Assembly: GCF_964355755.1 (NCBI RefSeq)
Contig: NC_092677.1
Span: 10,316,601 to 10,380,600, forward strand
DNA from: Antedon mediterranea
Lineage: Eukaryota; Echinodermata; Crinoidea; Comatulida; Antedonidae
Length of the DNA stretch: 64,000 nt
Direction: 5' to 3'
Part shown: piece by piece, positions 61,561-64,000 of the stretch
How the letters are laid out: each line of letters starts with the position of its first letter
Numbering within the stretch: the first letter of the stretch is position 1
The notes under the pieces: generated by a model
Databases searched by the model: none
The model's input: only the letters and a program-made list of their open reading frames with translations
What the model was told of the DNA's origin: nothing
Program-made: the position numbers and the translations under genes

Positions 61561-62020
61561 AATTTATACCAGAGTATACATAATATTTCCATATACCGTA
61601 GTCTGTACAAACATAACAACCACTAGACAGACATAACATACTTAAGCTGAAAATGTATGCAAAACCATAAGCCACATTCCAGCAACAGACAACCATATCA
61701 TTTTTCATCACAAAGACACTTCCTATCTGAACAAAAAACAGTACCATCCACAACAGAATACCATAGTTTTTCAAAACAAATACCAGGATAACATTGTTTT
61801 GTGAATTATGTCTGAATTTTTACACATTGTACAATATCTGTAAATAATGTTTGCGCTATACTGCATTTGAATAAGATAATCCTTTGTAAAAAGGGGGTAT
61901 TTGGCAGACCACAATACAAACCAATGAAAGGATGTGAAATAATTTGGTTTACTAATCAATTCGCATTCATATTTTATCATTCTTTTAATTTGCTAAACAT
62001 TTTTTTTAGTATCATTGAAT

Positions 62021-62196
62021 AAAGCTTGGTTCCCACTAGAACGTAACGCAAGGACGTAAACGCAACGCAAGCGTTTTAACCAATGACAAGCGAAGTTATA
62101 GACAGTTACAAGCAAATAAGCCATCGCTTGTGATTGGTCAATTCACTTGCGATGCGTTACGTCCTTGTGTTGTGTCGCTAGTTGGAACCACGCTTA
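62021..62196. mobile_element. family 2 MITE, single copy
   Basis: Termini AAAGCTTGGTTCCCACTAG and CTAGTTGGAACCACGCTT are near-perfect inverses. The inner arms (AACGCAAGGACGTAA...ACGTCCTTGTGTTG, ACCAATGACAAGCG...CGCTTGTGATTGG) also pair. Same family as the three copies near 1.25-1.69 kb. Confidence 0.8.
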
Positions 62197-63410
62197 ACCT
62201 TGCTACGTTGATGTAACGTAATTCCTGGGCGGTCATTTCTGATCTGATTTGCGACACCTACTGTATGACCTTGGAACTCTCAAAAGTGGATTGATGGATT
62301 CTTGTCGATAACCAATGGAATAATATGCGTAGATCAAGTTTACTAAAATTAGAATGTACGGCCTAGCCAACCGTAACCATTGAAGTAACCTCAAAGTATT
62401 TAACATATTCTGAACAATAACAAATATTATAATAGAAAGAGCACTGTACATAACTTATATTTGTTTGTGCAATTATGTGTGTGTACACAATATATTTTAT
62501 TGTATACCTATTTATTATTTTACTAATAATTGTCAATCTTCAAGAAGAATTTCTGTTGTTATTTTATGATGATGGACAAATAAAGCATTTCAGTATTCAG
62601 TATTCAGTATTCAGTACATGGTACTGTACTGGTACATTATCAAGTTTTGGAATGTACGCCCACCATGTACAAAACATGTATCAAATTAATGGAATTAATA
62701 CTACAGAATAAAATTGTTTAATAATAAATGTATCCATTTCATGTATAATATTTTAAGACAGACATAACAATAACATAAATCCCTCTTTAAAAAAATTGTA
62801 AACGTAGAATAGAATCGTCATATTATAATCCATATTTCATCCATATTTCGAATACAATCCATCTAATTATATATAAACAATGTAATCTAGACATAATACT
62901 ATTTGACAGTATATCTTCATTTTCTTTTCACACAACTTTCTAAAACTGTTAACTTTACTAAAACAATTCAATTTAAACATAAGAATAAAGAAATGTTATT
63001 ATCAAATGTTGTCAGTATGAGATGGTCATGATAACAAATGTGAACAAGTAACCCACCATGAAGAAAGTTTAAACCAACACTGTACTACTAATACAGTATA
63101 ATTAACAATGTGAATGTGAAGTTATCATGATGAAGAAAGTTATACCATAATAGTATAGTATTGGTATCTCATCCAAACCAGACTTTAATATAATTAGTTA
63201 AACAATCTTAGTTTAAGCAATCTTGAAATAACAATGGAGAATATTTTAAAACATTTGTTGGTTGGTTTGAAAAGGTCATGATTAACAGTGTGAACAAGTT
63301 ACTCATGATGAAGAAAGTTTATATACAAAATCTGTTTTCAACACTTTTTTTTGTTATCACCATCAAGAGAACAACTTAATAATCCAATGAAGGAAGTTCC
63401 TAAAGCTCTG

Positions 63411-63565
63411 TCTACAGTATTAAACTTGATGTGACAAAAAAATGTGATGTGCCAATATATAGACATGATGATGTCATATCACTACCATATTTGGGCATAT
63501 CACAACCATATTTGGCCAAATCACACTTCTTTTGTCAAACTAGTTTGATAGTGTAGACAAAACTT
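63411..63565. mobile_element. palindromic MITE, family 1
   Basis: Full-length, TAAAGCTCTGTCTACAGTAT to GATAGTGTAGACAAAACTT, core with ACCATATTTGGGCATATCAC. Confidence 0.85.
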
Positions 63566-64000
63566 GCATTATAAAACCTTTTATTTAGTTAATGATGTTG
63601 CTTTCATTTTATATGTTATAATGTACAGTATTACACCGATTATGGCTATAATCTAAAGAGCAAAATTGAATCAACATTAATATTTGAATGCAGCATGGCT
63701 TCAACACACATTAAGTTAGCCATACTCGGCAGCTCTCGCTGAGTCACTCACTTGAAAGCTGTATTTCCGCTTTTGCATTTAATACACACTTTAAGTCGCA
63801 TCATTGGTTCTATCAGAACAAATTAAGTTTTAATGGGTTTATTTAAAAAAAAAGTTATTTTCATGGTGTTATCGAGAAAAATAATTTGACAAATCTATTT
63901 AAAAAAAAATTATTTCAACAAGAAACTTTTAATGTATTTTAATATTTTATATGTTATGTATCACAATTAGCAGTACATATAACATTATCGCTGTTTATTT

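Larger units (their letters stand above)
57509..64000. other. upstream part of the membrane-protein gene, mostly unassigned
   Basis: Apart from two weak exon candidates (59.39 and 60.29-60.42 kb), two family 1 MITEs, one family 2 MITE and a polypurine tract, this stretch is AT-rich with no recognisable exon. If the membrane-protein gene has a large ectodomain, most of it lies beyond the window. Confidence 0.5.

Overview
This is a eukaryotic, very AT-rich window from an animal genome, with short exons, long introns and many repeats. The repeats suggest a marine invertebrate deuterostome, most likely an echinoderm. I base that on the very frequent TAGGCCTA-like words, the abundance of tRNA-derived SINEs and small palindromic elements, an SRCR-like surface protein, and a CHTF8-UTP4 gene pair arranged as in vertebrates. 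The class is not resolved and the assignment is inference.

Four gene models can be supported. (1) Minus strand, 7.4-12.4 kb: a six-exon gene for a 319-residue secreted or surface protein with a signal peptide, two divergent SRCR-like domains, each encoded by a phase 1-2-1 exon pair, and a hydrophobic C-terminus that looks like a GPI-attachment signal. (2) Minus strand, 16.8-17.6 kb: CHTF8, the small subunit of the CTF18-RFC clamp loader, in three coding exons with a GC-AG intron. (3) Plus strand, 20.1-42.6 kb: UTP4/cirhin, a WD40 protein of the small-subunit processome, in 18 coding exons that join in phase to 746 residues, with a basic N-terminal extension. CHTF8 and UTP4 are divergent from a shared 17.6-20.1 kb upstream region containing a perfect CRE palindrome; the same head-to-head arrangement exists in vertebrates. 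(4) Minus strand, 55.9-57.5 kb and perhaps to 60.4 kb: the 3' end of a gene for an unrecognised single-pass membrane protein.

The rest is repeats. From 43.4 to 53.2 kb lies a large satellite built of two alternating modules, each an inverted repeat: an 89-bp module A and a roughly 105-bp module B. They are arranged in higher-order units (A+B, 2A+B, 3A+B) and flanked by more diverged relatives. At least 13 copies of one ~160-bp palindromic MITE are scattered over the window, one of them split by a 5'-truncated LINE. There is also a second MITE family, two LINE 3' fragments, SINE remnants, and minisatellites at 2.7, 20.4, 29.3, 38.8, 41.6 and 54.8 kb. I found no bacterial, viral or CRISPR features, and no rRNA gene or intact tRNA gene.

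The most unusual content is the palindromic satellite, whose minus strand carries the same ~91-codon open frame about a dozen times. Also notable are the conserved CHTF8-UTP4 pair, the symmetric lysine-rich micro-exons of UTP4, and the duplicated exon pair in the SRCR-like gene.
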